Shown one piece after another: positions 1-7,843 of a stretch of DNA of 64,000 nt. Below the pieces are notes generated by a model. The model saw only the letters and a program-made list of their open reading frames with translations. It was not told the DNA's origin and searched no databases. Numbering within the stretch: the first letter of the stretch is position 1; every line of letters starts with the position of its first letter. The DNA lies in NCBI GenBank assembly GCA_964519955.1, contig CAZFLM010000027.1:1-64000 (forward strand). Direction: 5' to 3'. The stretch is from CAZFLM01 sp964519955 (GTDB lineage: Bacteria; Armatimonadota; Chthonomonadetes; Chthonomonadales; CAJBBX01). A program made the position numbers and the translations under genes.

Positions 1-48
1 TTCCTTGCGGCGGTTCACGAAGCCGATCGGAGGCTAGCGGAGCGATGA
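1..48 (+). CDS. C-terminal end of an upstream gene (partial)
   Basis: The frame is open from the window edge to TGA at 46-48 and reads FLAAVHEADRRLAER. The stop overlaps the next start codon as ATGA (45-48), the usual sign of two translationally coupled operon genes. Too little is visible to name the product. Confidence 0.6.
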   Translation, partial: FLAAVHEADRRLAER

Positions 49-590
49 GCACAGGGAAGCAGTTCGCGCTGTCTGCCGTGTTGGTACTCGGCGGCATCTA
101 CGTGTTGTTCGTCCACGGGCACATCGGCGGTTCGAGCGCCGCCAGCGGCCGTGAGAAGGCCATCGGCACGGTGCGCATGAAGGACACTCGCCCGGGGGCC
201 GATGGGCGGCAGACCAACTACGTGAGCGTGTTGTTCGAGGATGGCCAGCGGCGTACGCGCGAGGTGTCGATCGCCGTGGCAGACCAGGGCGCGTTCGACC
301 GCATGCAGGCGAACAAGGATCTGCCCGTCTACTACAACGCGGCGAACCCGACGGACGTAACCGTGGAGGGGGCGGTCGGCAGCGCCGGGGTCACGTCGCC
401 ATCGGTGCGGTTCTTGGCCTGGACCGTGCTCCTGGTTGGTTTGTACATGGGCTACTCAGCGTTCACCACGCTCGATAGGGCTGCGGGCGGTGCGAAGCGC
501 AAGGCTGCCGCGCCGCCGACGGCAACGGACGCCGACCAGCCTGCTCCGCCGGAGCACAAGCCTCCGAAGATCACCACCTCCCGGCGCTGA
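45..590 (+). CDS. DUF3592-like membrane protein
   Basis: This 181-residue protein has an N-terminal hydrophobic segment (about residues 8-25) and a second one (about 124-140), with a polar extracytoplasmic region between them. That region has the pattern of DUF3592 proteins: a GTV start, a VSVLFEDGQRRTREV strand pair, then a VYYNAANPTDV segment matching the family's VyYdPxnP signature. The C-terminal tail is Pro/Lys-rich and probably cytoplasmic. No enzymatic role is known for the family. The ATG overlaps the stop of the gene before it, so it is probably the last gene of an operon entering from the left. The family call rests on pattern memory only. Confidence 0.6.
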   Translation: MSTGKQFALSAVLVLGGIYVLFVHGHIGGSSAASGREKAIGTVRMKDTRPGADGRQTNYVSVLFEDGQRRTREVSIAVADQGAFDRMQANKDLPVYYNAANPTDVTVEGAVGSAGVTSPSVRFLAWTVLLVGLYMGYSAFTTLDRAAGGAKRKAAAPPTATDADQPAPPEHKPPKITTSRR

Positions 591-685
591 GGGACGGGCA
601 GGGACGCCCATCCTACCGGGACGGGCACGGACGCCCATCCTACTAGGGCGGGCAGGGACGCCCATCCTACTGGGACGGGTGGCCT
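591..685 (+). repeat. Three tandem copies of a GC-rich palindromic unit
   Basis: Three units of about 27-28 bp run directly from the stop codon of the preceding gene. Each has the core GGGCAGGGACGCCCATCCTAC, in which GGGC and GCCC can pair. The same unit forms the large array at 58062-58460, and its core is related to the ~80-bp elements at 1923, 30717, 33423, 43849 and 61968. There is no open frame of interest. Confidence 0.85.
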
Positions 686-713
686 GACTCGCCTAGACGA
701 TTGGATCTCGCAC

Positions 714-1925
714 ATGACTACCGGCAGCACAAGCCAGCCCGACGCTCTCGGGCATTTCGGCCCGTACGGCGGGCGCTACGTGCCCGAGACGCTCATCCCG
801 GCTCTCGACGAGCTGGCGACGGAGTATGCGCGCGCCCAGGCGGACCCCGAGTTCGCCCGCGAGTTCGAGCAGGACCTGCGCGAGTACGTCGGCCGGCCCA
901 CCCCGCTCTACTTCGCCGCGCGGCTGAGTGAGGAGCTGGGCGGCATCAAGGTCTACATCAAGCGCGAGGACCTGTGCCACACGGGCGCGCACAAGATCAA
1001 CAACGCGCTCGGCCAGGCCATCCTGGCGCGCCGGATGGGCAAGAAGCGCATCATCGCCGAGACCGGGGCAGGACAGCACGGCGTGGCCACGGCGACGGCC
1101 TGCGCGCGCCTGGGCGTCGAGTGCGAAGTGTACATGGGCGAGGAAGACATCCATCGCCAGGCGCTTAACGTGTACCGGATGAAGCTGCTGGGCGCGAAGG
1201 TGACGCCCGTGCGCTCCGGCACGCGCACGCTGAAGGACGCTACGAGCGAGGCGATCCGCGACTGGGTGACCAACGTGCGGACCTCGCACTACATCATCGG
1301 CTCGGTCGTGGGTCCGCATCCGTACCCAATGATCGTGCGCGACTTGCAGTCCGTCATCGGGCGGGAGGCGCGGGCGCAGATGCTGGAGCGCGAGGGCCGG
1401 CTGCCGGACGTGGTTGTCGCCTGCGTGGGCGGCGGGTCGAACGCGATGGGCATCTTCTACCCGTTCTCCGGCGATGCCTCGGTGCGGCTGGTGGGCGTGG
1501 AGGCGGCGGGCTTCGGCATCGAGACCGGACGCCACTGCGCGACGCTCGCGGCCGGTCTCCCGGGCGTTCTGCACGGGGCGAAGAGCTACCTGCTGCAGGA
1601 TGCGGACGGCCAGGTGGCGCCCTCGCACTCGATCTCGGCCGGGCTGGACTACCCCGGTGTCGGTCCCGAGCACAGCTACTTCAAGGACACGGGGCGCGCG
1701 GAGTACGTCTCGGTGACGGACGCGGAAGCGCTGGCGGGCTTCGAGCTGCTCGCCAAGACGGAGGGGCTCATCCCCGCGCTCGAGTCCTCGCACGCCATGG
1801 CGCACCTCTCCAAGATGGCCCCGACCCTGGCCGCCGGGACGCTGGTCGTCCTGAACCTGTCCGGGCGCGGCGACAAGGACATGGAGACGGCGGCGAAAGA
1901 ACTCGGGCTGTCGCTGGAGGGCTAG
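714..1925 (+). CDS. trpB: Tryptophan synthase beta chain TrpB
   Basis: TrpB condenses indole with L-serine to give L-tryptophan, the last step of tryptophan biosynthesis, as a PLP enzyme in the alpha2beta2 complex. The 403-residue length is normal for the short TrpB1 type. The PLP lysine lies in HTGAHKINNALG (Lys94), followed by the AETGAGQHGVATA motif. The phosphate-binding glycine loop GGGSNAMG is near residue 239. The partner trpA is 1 kb downstream, separated by an acetyltransferase gene, an unusual interruption of the trpBA pair. The TAG stop is also the first three bases of an 80-bp palindromic element (1923-2002). No strong Shine-Dalgarno sequence is visible before the ATG. Confidence 0.98.
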   Translation: MTTGSTSQPDALGHFGPYGGRYVPETLIPALDELATEYARAQADPEFAREFEQDLREYVGRPTPLYFAARLSEELGGIKVYIKREDLCHTGAHKINNALGQAILARRMGKKRIIAETGAGQHGVATATACARLGVECEVYMGEEDIHRQALNVYRMKLLGAKVTPVRSGTRTLKDATSEAIRDWVTNVRTSHYIIGSVVGPHPYPMIVRDLQSVIGREARAQMLEREGRLPDVVVACVGGGSNAMGIFYPFSGDASVRLVGVEAAGFGIETGRHCATLAAGLPGVLHGAKSYLLQDADGQVAPSHSISAGLDYPGVGPEHSYFKDTGRAEYVSVTDAEALAGFELLAKTEGLIPALESSHAMAHLSKMAPTLAAGTLVVLNLSGRGDKDMETAAKELGLSLEG

Positions 1926-2002
1926 CCCGATTGGCGTGCGAACGCCGCGGCGGGATGGGCCTCCGCGCCCGTCCCGTACCACTCGCGAGTAGGTCGGAGT
2001 AG
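1923..2002 (+). repeat. 80-bp palindromic TAG-ended element, copy 1
   Basis: The element starts on the trpB stop codon (CTAG) and ends at TAG, two bases before the next start codon, so it fills the whole trpB-acetyltransferase gap. It contains the shared GGGATGGGCCTCCG core and the GGTCGGAG stretch that may act as ribosome binding site for the next gene. It is the most diverged of five copies (others at 30717, 33423, 43849 and 61968). Confidence 0.75.
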
Positions 2003-2004
2003 CT

Positions 2005-2622
2005 ATGGCAGTGCCCATCCTGATCGACGTGCCGGAGCGCATCGAGACCGAGCGGCTGTACATGCGCCCGACGATGCCGGGCGACGGCGCCGAGATCAAC
2101 GCGGCGGCTCTGGAGACGCTGGACGAGCTGAAGCCGTGGATGCCCTGGGTACACCCGTTCCCCACTGTGGAGCAGTCCGAGGAGGCCTGCCGCCGGTCGT
2201 ATGCGCGGTTCATCGAGCGCAGCGATCTGCGGATGGACATCCGCCGGCTGTCGGACGGGCTCTTCATCGGCGGCACCGGGCTGCATCGTGTGAACTGGGA
2301 CATACCGAGCTTCGAGATCGGCTACTGGTGCCGCAAGTCGTGCTGGGGGCAGGGGTACATCACGGAGGCGGTGCGCGGGCTGACCAAGACGGCCTTCGAG
2401 GTGCTGGGCGCCAAGCGCGTCGAGATCCGGTGCAACGACAGGAACGACCGGAGCCGCGCCGTCATCGAGCGGGCCGGCTTCCCATTCGAGGGCGTCCTGC
2501 GCAACAACGCGGTGAGCGTGGCCGGCGAGGTGCGGAGCACGCGGGTCTACGCGATGACGCCGGAGGACTACTGGGAGCGGATGGGTGGCGCCGCGGCGCG
2601 CGCCGGGGGCAGCGCCGGGTAG
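2005..2622 (+). CDS. GNAT N-acetyltransferase, RimJ/RimL type
   Basis: This 205-residue protein begins with the RimJ/RimL signature (RIETERLYMRPTMPGDGAEI). It continues with an FEIGYWCRKSCWGQGYITEAV segment, where the W-G-Q-G-Y-I-T-E-A stretch is the acetyl-CoA pyrophosphate loop, and an RIEIRCNDRNDRSR-type strand (here KRVEIRCNDRNDRSRAVIERAGFPFEG). Relatives acetylate ribosomal protein N termini or small amines, and the substrate here is unknown. It lies between trpB and trpA and could be co-transcribed with them. The last residues (GGAAARAGGSAG) are low-complexity and run into the repeat region that follows. Confidence 0.9.
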   Translation: MAVPILIDVPERIETERLYMRPTMPGDGAEINAAALETLDELKPWMPWVHPFPTVEQSEEACRRSYARFIERSDLRMDIRRLSDGLFIGGTGLHRVNWDIPSFEIGYWCRKSCWGQGYITEAVRGLTKTAFEVLGAKRVEIRCNDRNDRSRAVIERAGFPFEGVLRNNAVSVAGEVRSTRVYAMTPEDYWERMGGAAARAGGSAG

Positions 2623-2690
2623 GCGGCCGCCGCGGCGTGCGCCGGGGGACGGAGCGTCGGGCAGGTAGCCGCCGCGGCGCGCGTCCGGGG

Positions 2691-2912
2691 GATGAATCCC
2701 CCGTCTGGCGGGCCTGCGGCCGAGCGTCCTGCGGACGCAATGACGGGATCCCTCGTGAGGACCATCGAGGGACGGTTTGGAGCGGATGGCGGTGCCGCGG
2801 CGTGCGCCGGGGGATGAATCCCCCGTCTGGCGGGCCTGCGGCCGAGCGTCCTGCGGACGCAATGACGGGATCCCTCGTGAGGACCATCGAGGGACGGTTT
2901 GGAGCGGATGGC
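2691..2912 (+). repeat. Exact 100-bp direct repeat upstream of trpA
   Basis: Bases 2691-2790 and 2813-2912 are identical by eye over 100 bp (offset 122 bp). The unit starts at GATGAATCCCCCGTCTGGCG and ends GGAGCGGATGGC, so it includes the ribosome binding site of trpA. In copy 2 the next bases are the trpA ATG, and in copy 1 they are a spacer. A diverged relative of the first half lies inverted at 60457-60510. The other bases of this gap (2623-2690) are GCCGCGGCG-type low-complexity sequence. Confidence 0.9.
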
Positions 2913-3716
2913 ATGAGCCGACTGTCGGATCGACTCGTTCAAGTGCGCGCGGGGGGCGAGAAGGCGCTCGTCTGCTATGTGATGGCGGGCGATCCGTCGC
3001 TCAAGGCGACGGCTGACATCGTGGTGGCGCTCGCGGAGGCCGGCGTCGACGCGATCGAGTTGGGTATCCCGTTCAGCGACCCGCTGGCGGACGGCCCGAC
3101 GATCCAGGCCGCCGCGTTCCGCTCGCTGGAAGGCGGCACCACGCTGCCGAAGGTGCTCGAGACGCTGCGCTCGATCCGGCAGCGGACGCAGGTGCCGGTT
3201 ATCTTGATGACCTACTTCAACCCGATCCTCCGGTACGGGGTCGAGCGCTTTGCGCGGGACGCGGCCGACGCCGGGGCGGACGGGGCGATCCTCACGGATC
3301 TCATTCCCGAGGAAGCAGGCGAGTGGGTCGCCGCAGCGCGCGGCGCCGGTGTCGATACCGTGTTCCTGCTCGCCCCCACCAGCACTCCCGAGCGCGTCCG
3401 GGTCGTGTCGGACCTCGCCCGAGGCTTCGTCTACTGCGTGTCCCGGACCGGCGTCACGGGTGCGCGCGACGACGTGCCGGTGGATGTGTCAGGCCTGGTC
3501 GCATCGGTTCGCGCCGCGACGGACACTCCCGCGCTGATCGGGTTCGGCATCTCCAGCCCGGACCAGGTGCGGCGCATCGGCGCGATGGCGGACGGCGTCG
3601 TGGTTGGGAGCGCGCTGGTGAGCCTGATCGCCCGCAGCGGCGCGGATGCCCCGGGGGCGGCCCAGGAGTTCGCGGCGGCGCTGAAGGCCGAGACGCTGCC
3701 CTCGGCCGCGGGATAG
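2913..3716 (+). CDS. trpA: Tryptophan synthase alpha chain TrpA
   Basis: TrpA cleaves indole-3-glycerol phosphate to indole and glyceraldehyde-3-phosphate and channels indole to TrpB. At 267 residues the length is typical. The catalytic Glu49 lies in IELGIPFSDPLADGPTIQ, with Asp60 in the same motif. The phosphate-binding end reads GFGISSPDQVRR and ADGVVVGSALV. I chose the ATG at 2913 because GGAG lies 8 bases upstream and the product then starts at the family's usual position. The frame is open much further upstream, but that part is repeat sequence. The gene follows the 100-bp duplicated leader and is 8 bp from recO. Confidence 0.97.
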   Translation: MSRLSDRLVQVRAGGEKALVCYVMAGDPSLKATADIVVALAEAGVDAIELGIPFSDPLADGPTIQAAAFRSLEGGTTLPKVLETLRSIRQRTQVPVILMTYFNPILRYGVERFARDAADAGADGAILTDLIPEEAGEWVAAARGAGVDTVFLLAPTSTPERVRVVSDLARGFVYCVSRTGVTGARDDVPVDVSGLVASVRAATDTPALIGFGISSPDQVRRIGAMADGVVVGSALVSLIARSGADAPGAAQEFAAALKAETLPSAAG

Positions 3717-3724
3717 CCCGCGCC

Positions 3725-4480
3725 ATGCCCGCCTACCCCGCTGAGGCCATTGTCCTGCATCGCGTCAGCCTGGGCGAGACGGACCGCATCGTCACGCTGC
3801 TGACGCTGGAGCGCGGCAAGCTGAACGCCGTCGCGAAGGGCAGTCGGCGGCCGGGTGCGAAGCTGGCGGGCGCCTCGGAGCTGTTCACGCGCTCCCGGAT
3901 GCTGCTCGCCGAGGGACGCAACCTCGATATCATCACCCAGTGCCAGGTGGTGGAGTCCTTCATGGGACTGCGCGCGGACCTGGCGCTGCTGGCGCGGGCG
4001 ACGTACCTCTGCGAGCTGGCGGACCGCTTGCTGGAGGAGCACGAGCCGGACGAGGACGCCTTCCACCTGTTGGAGACAGCGCTGCACCTGCTGGAACACT
4101 CGGGCTCCTGGCCGGACGTCGTGGTGCACGCGTTCGAGCTGCGCTTGCTGCGAATCCGGGGATACGCGCCGGAGTTGGGCATGTGCGTGCGCTGCGGCGA
4201 GGGCCTGCCGAAGCGGCAGGGCGGCTTCAGCCCGTCGCTCGGCGGGGCGCTGTGTCCGGCGTGCCGGTACGCCTCGGACGATGCGGTGGGCCTTTCGGTG
4301 GAAGCGCTCGAGTGGCTGCGGCGGCTGGCGGCTGAGGACCCCGTCGGGCTGATCGGCCAGGCGCCTTCGCCGAACGCCGCTCGCGATCTGAATCGCTGTC
4401 TGAGGTGGTTTGTGCGCTATCATGTTGAACGCGACCTGAAGAGTGCCGAGTTCCTGGATATGGTGCGCCAGACCGCGTAG
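3725..4480 (+). CDS. recO: DNA repair protein RecO
   Basis: RecO anneals single strands and, with RecR, loads RecA on SSB-coated DNA in the RecF pathway. The 251-residue protein has the N-terminal OB-fold start (EAIVLHRVSLGETDRIVTLLT) and a helical middle. It also has a C4 zinc finger near residues 154-182 (CVRCG, then CPAC). The end (HVERDLKSAEFLDMV) matches the usual C terminus. It starts 8 bp after trpA and ends 6 bp before the next gene, so it is probably in the same transcript. Confidence 0.95.
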   Translation: MPAYPAEAIVLHRVSLGETDRIVTLLTLERGKLNAVAKGSRRPGAKLAGASELFTRSRMLLAEGRNLDIITQCQVVESFMGLRADLALLARATYLCELADRLLEEHEPDEDAFHLLETALHLLEHSGSWPDVVVHAFELRLLRIRGYAPELGMCVRCGEGLPKRQGGFSPSLGGALCPACRYASDDAVGLSVEALEWLRRLAAEDPVGLIGQAPSPNAARDLNRCLRWFVRYHVERDLKSAEFLDMVRQTA

Positions 4481-4486
4481 GAACGC

Positions 4487-5419
4487 ATGAACCCGCCACA
4501 GATCAGCATCTTTTCCACCCCGCTCGTCTCGACGTGGGTGTTCGACGAGACGCACCGCATCCTCTTCGATGCGGGCGATGGCGTGACCGCGACTCTGGAC
4601 AGCCGCATCCACAAGATCCGGATGGCGGCCATCACGCACACGCACCGCGACCACTGCTCCGGGCTGATGCAGCTCCTGAACCTGCGCGGCGGCGCGGGCG
4701 ACTTCGTGGCCGCCTATCCCGAGGACAGCGGCGCGGGCCGGGCCCTCTCCAGCTTCCTGACCTCGTTCGACTCGCGCTCGACGGGCAAGGTGAAGTGGCT
4801 GCCGATCGGCCCCGGCGCGTCGGTACCGGTTCTGCCCGAGCGACACTATCTGCGCACGTTTCGCACCGACCACTACCCGCCGACGAACCCGCCGCGGGCG
4901 CTGAGCCTGGGGTACACGATCGTGCGCGAGGTCGACAAAGTGAAGCCGGAGTTCCGCAACCTGCCGCAGGAGGAGCTGGACGCGATCCGGCGGGAGCACG
5001 GGCGGGAGTACATCACCGAGACGCTGGAGGACTCCCTCTTCGCCATCACGGGGGACACGGTGCCGCTGAGCCCGGACGTGTTCCGCGGGGTGCGCGTGCT
5101 GCTGCACGAATGCACGTTCCTCGACGACGACGAGAAGCGCGAGGAGCAGATGCGCGGGCATCCGCACTCGTGCCTGGACGAGGTGCTGGAGATCGCGCGG
5201 GACGCCGGGGTCGAGCGTCTCGGTCTCTACCACGTCTCGCGTCGCTACGACGATGAGCACATTCTGGCCCGCGTCCGCGAGGAGTGCGCGCGCCTCGGTG
5301 TCGAGTGTCCCGTGAGCGTGGCGCTGCCCGGGCGGTACTACGACGATCTGTTCGCGCACGTGGCATGGCAGGGATCGGGCGCCGATGCGTCGAAGGCATG
5401 CGTGGAGCCGAGCGCGTAG
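4487..5419 (+). CDS. Metallo-beta-lactamase-fold hydrolase, RNase Z-like
   Basis: This 310-residue protein has the MBL motif THTHRDHCSGL near residue 51 (H-x-H-x-D-H), a later FRTDHYPP histidine, a central AITGDT aspartate (about residue 185) and the LLHECTFLDDD and HPHSCLDEV segments. These, including the PHS(C)-type histidine late in the protein, resemble the ribonuclease Z/ElaC branch, whose members trim tRNA 3' ends. The sequence is too divergent for me to call rnz. It is tightly packed behind recO (6 bp gap) and is predicted cytoplasmic. Confidence 0.8.
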   Translation: MNPPQISIFSTPLVSTWVFDETHRILFDAGDGVTATLDSRIHKIRMAAITHTHRDHCSGLMQLLNLRGGAGDFVAAYPEDSGAGRALSSFLTSFDSRSTGKVKWLPIGPGASVPVLPERHYLRTFRTDHYPPTNPPRALSLGYTIVREVDKVKPEFRNLPQEELDAIRREHGREYITETLEDSLFAITGDTVPLSPDVFRGVRVLLHECTFLDDDEKREEQMRGHPHSCLDEVLEIARDAGVERLGLYHVSRRYDDEHILARVREECARLGVECPVSVALPGRYYDDLFAHVAWQGSGADASKACVEPSA

Positions 5420-5491
5420 AGTAGGGTGTGCGCCGCGCCGCAGGGCCGAGATGCCGGCCTCTGGGCGGCCGCGGCGCGGAGGAGTGTTCCA

Positions 5492-6325
5492 GTGGGAGAC
5501 AACCAGAACCCTGACGTCTCGCGGCGCTCGTTTCTCAGCTCGATGAGCACCAACTCGTTCGTGGCCGCGTTCCTCGGCGTCGAAGCGTTGGGCACGGCGC
5601 CGCCGACGATCGTGATGGAGGACGTTTCGTTCGATAGCGGCATCGACCGCGTCAAGGGCGTTCTCGCGCATCCGAGCGGCAAGGGGCGGCGGCCGAGCGT
5701 CATCATCATCCACGAGATCTTCGGGGTGAGCCCGTTCATCCGCAGTGTGGCGGAGAAGCTGGCGAAGGCCGGCTACAACGCGCTCGCGGTGAACTACTTC
5801 ACGCGCGAGGGCGAGCCTCCGGAGTTGAAGGACGATATCAAGCCGCTGATGGAGTTCGTCGGCAAGGTGTCCGACGACCAGGTACTGGCCGACACGCGCG
5901 CGGCGGTGGCCTATCTCCAGACCCGCCTCGACACGAGCGGCAAGACCGGGGTCCTGGGCCTCTGCTGGGGCGGGCGGCACGCGATGCTGGCTGCCGCCGA
6001 GGTGTCGCACCTGTCCGCGGCAGTAGCCTACTACGGGCGCATCCGCTCCGCCGACGAGACCGTCCGCAGCCCGCTCGCGCTCGCCGCCAAGATGGAGGCG
6101 CCGCTGCAGGGCCACTTCGGCAAGGAGGACGGCAGCATTCCGGTCGCCGACGTTGAGGCGCTGAAGGCGGCACTTGTCGAGAGCGGCAAGAAGCCGGAGC
6201 TGTACGTCTACGCCGGCGCCGGGCACGCCTTCGGCAACGACACCCGCCCCACCTACCGCGAGGAGGCGGCCAAACTCGCGTGGAAGCGCACGCTGGAGTG
6301 GCTCCGCCAGAATCTGAGGAACTGA
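5492..6325 (+). CDS. Dienelactone hydrolase family protein with Tat-like N terminus
   Basis: This alpha/beta hydrolase has a nucleophilic cysteine in GLCWGG (about residue 157) and a histidine in GAGHAFGND (about 245). A likely aspartate lies in GHFGKEDGSIP, and an IIIHEIFGVSPFIR segment supplies the conserved oxyanion Glu. Together these give the DLH Cys-Asp-His triad. I chose GTG at 5492 because GGAGGAG lies 7 bases upstream, giving 277 residues. The N terminus contains SRRSFLSS, a twin-arginine-like motif, but the hydrophobic segment after it is short, so export is uncertain. The TGA overlaps the next ATG by one base (TGATG). Confidence 0.87.
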   Translation: MGDNQNPDVSRRSFLSSMSTNSFVAAFLGVEALGTAPPTIVMEDVSFDSGIDRVKGVLAHPSGKGRRPSVIIIHEIFGVSPFIRSVAEKLAKAGYNALAVNYFTREGEPPELKDDIKPLMEFVGKVSDDQVLADTRAAVAYLQTRLDTSGKTGVLGLCWGGRHAMLAAAEVSHLSAAVAYYGRIRSADETVRSPLALAAKMEAPLQGHFGKEDGSIPVADVEALKAALVESGKKPELYVYAGAGHAFGNDTRPTYREEAAKLAWKRTLEWLRQNLRN

Positions 6326-6918
6326 TGGCATCAGGTATCAGTGTGCCCCCGCTGCCGGTCGAGTTCTACGCCCGCGAGACGACGCTCGTGGCGCAGGATC
6401 TGATCGGCTGCACGTTGGTCCACGAGACGCCTGACGGCGTGTGCGCCGGCATCATCGTGGAGACGGAAGCGTATGGGCCTGACGACCGGGCCAACCACGC
6501 TCACCGAGGCCAGACCAAGCGGAACGCGGTCATGTTCGGACGCCCCGGGCTGGCCTACGTCTACCGGATCTACGGCGTGCACTGGTGTCTCAACGCGGTC
6601 ACGGTGGCGGAGGGGGTGGGCGAGGCCGTGCTCATTCGCGCCATCGAGCCTCGGTCCGGGCCCACCCTGATGCGCGAACGGCGCGGGCAGAACGATGTCA
6701 AGCGCCTGTGCGCAGGACCCGCCTGTCTGTGCCAGGCCATGGAGATCGAGGGCGAGCACAACGGCGCGGACCTGACGGAGGGGCCTCTGCACATCCTGCC
6801 GCGCGCCTCGCACCCGCTCGAGATTGTGTCTGGGCCGCGGATTGGGATCACCCGTGCGACGGACCGCCTCTGGCGCTATTGGGTGGCCGGAAGTCCGTAC
6901 GTCTCGCGCAGGGCGTAG
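6325..6918 (+). CDS. mpg: 3-methyladenine DNA glycosylase (AAG/MPG family)
   Basis: This enzyme removes alkylated purines (3-methyladenine, hypoxanthine) from DNA to start base excision repair. The 197-residue protein shows the family landmarks in order: FYARETTLVAQDLIGC, VETEAYGPDDRANHAHRG, RNAVMFGRPGLAYVYRIYG, CLNAV, AVLIRAIEP and a GP..L(C)QAM segment followed by DLTEGPL. The catalytic glutamate is the one in VETEAY. The start overlaps the preceding stop, so translation is probably coupled. The length is typical of bacterial AAG proteins. Confidence 0.94.
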   Translation: MASGISVPPLPVEFYARETTLVAQDLIGCTLVHETPDGVCAGIIVETEAYGPDDRANHAHRGQTKRNAVMFGRPGLAYVYRIYGVHWCLNAVTVAEGVGEAVLIRAIEPRSGPTLMRERRGQNDVKRLCAGPACLCQAMEIEGEHNGADLTEGPLHILPRASHPLEIVSGPRIGITRATDRLWRYWVAGSPYVSRRA

Positions 6919-6946
6919 CTGGGGCGAACGCAAGGGGGGCAGTGCA

Positions 6947-7792
6947 TTGAGCGGAGTGTCCGTGGGACACATTCTGGTGGCGGCCGCAGCGGCAGGCACG
7001 ATTGCCGGACTGGCCGGATGGTTGCGCCTCCTCTCCTACTCGGGCGCCATCGCCGCGTTCGTGGTCGGCCTCGTCGTGTTCGGGCTCGGCGGCTTCACGC
7101 ATGCCGCGGTCCTCGTGGCGTTCTTCGTCTCCTGCAGCCTTCTCTCGCGTTTGGGTCGCGCCCGCAAGGCCGGAGCGGCCGCGTTCTACGACAAGGGCAG
7201 CCGGCGCGACGCCTGGCAGGTCGCGGCGAACGGCGGCGTGCCGGCCGTGCTGGCGTTCCTCTGCGCAGTCGGGCCCGAGCCCCGCAAGTACACCCTCCTC
7301 TTCCTCGCCGCGTTGGCCGCCGCCACCGCCGATACGTGGGCGACCGAGTTGGGGGGTCTCTGGCGCGGCCGGCCTCGGCTCATCAGCAACCTTCGTCCGG
7401 TGGAGGCAGGCACGTCGGGTGCGGTCTCGTGGGTGGGGCTGCTGGCGGCGGTCGCCGGCGCGGCCTTCGTCGTCCTCATCGGGCGCGTGTTCTGGCCGGA
7501 GCGCTCGGAGGCACTCCTCTGGACGCCGGATGGCCCCGAGCTGATGGCCATGGCGTGGGCCGGCTTCTGCGCGTCGATCGCGGACAGCATCCTGGGCGCC
7601 AGCATCCAGGCTCAGTACCGCTGCGCCAAGTGCGGCAAGACCGTGGAGCGCAGCGTCCACTGCGAGCAGGCGGCCAAGCTCGTGCGGGGCTTGCCGTGGT
7701 TCAGCAACGACATTGTCAACCTCGCGTGTTCCCTCGTGGCCGTGCTGTTCGCGTGGGTGCTGATGCGCTTCTTCCTGTACCCCATCATGTAG
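6947..7792 (+). CDS. DUF92 family membrane protein
   Basis: This is a polytopic membrane protein of about 281 residues. It has an N-terminal AAAAAGTIAGLAGWLRLLSYSG segment and several further hydrophobic helices. The DUF92 signatures are ADTWATELG, a P.LI(S)N-type RPRLISN, VSWVGLLAA and the C-terminal WFSNDIVNLAC. The family includes the plant VTE6 phytyl-phosphate kinase and many bacterial members of unknown role. I chose TTG at 6947 because AAGGGGGG lies about 7 bases upstream. GTG codons at 6956 and 6962 are alternatives. A CAKCG pair plus a later Cys suggests a small metal site just before the last helices. Confidence 0.85.
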   Translation: MSGVSVGHILVAAAAAGTIAGLAGWLRLLSYSGAIAAFVVGLVVFGLGGFTHAAVLVAFFVSCSLLSRLGRARKAGAAAFYDKGSRRDAWQVAANGGVPAVLAFLCAVGPEPRKYTLLFLAALAAATADTWATELGGLWRGRPRLISNLRPVEAGTSGAVSWVGLLAAVAGAAFVVLIGRVFWPERSEALLWTPDGPELMAMAWAGFCASIADSILGASIQAQYRCAKCGKTVERSVHCEQAAKLVRGLPWFSNDIVNLACSLVAVLFAWVLMRFFLYPIM

Positions 7793-7843
7793 GGGGCGGG
7801 TGTCGGGGCGCCGGGGTGCCGGGGTGCCGGGTGTCGGGGTGCC

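Noticed and set aside
2136..2912. A start for trpA far upstream of 2913
   Set aside because: The extra residues run through the acetyltransferase gene and the 100-bp repeats in another frame, while ATG 2913 has a good ribosome binding site and gives the usual TrpA N terminus.
2623..2912. A tryptophan attenuator in the trpA leader
   Set aside because: No run of Trp codons and no leader-peptide-like frame is visible; the region is explained by direct repeats.
3431..6331. Long minus-strand open frames antisense to known genes (e.g. 966 codons at 3431-6331)
   Set aside because: They oppose recO, the MBL gene, and the DLH gene with clear homology; long antisense frames are expected in GC-rich DNA with strong third-position bias.
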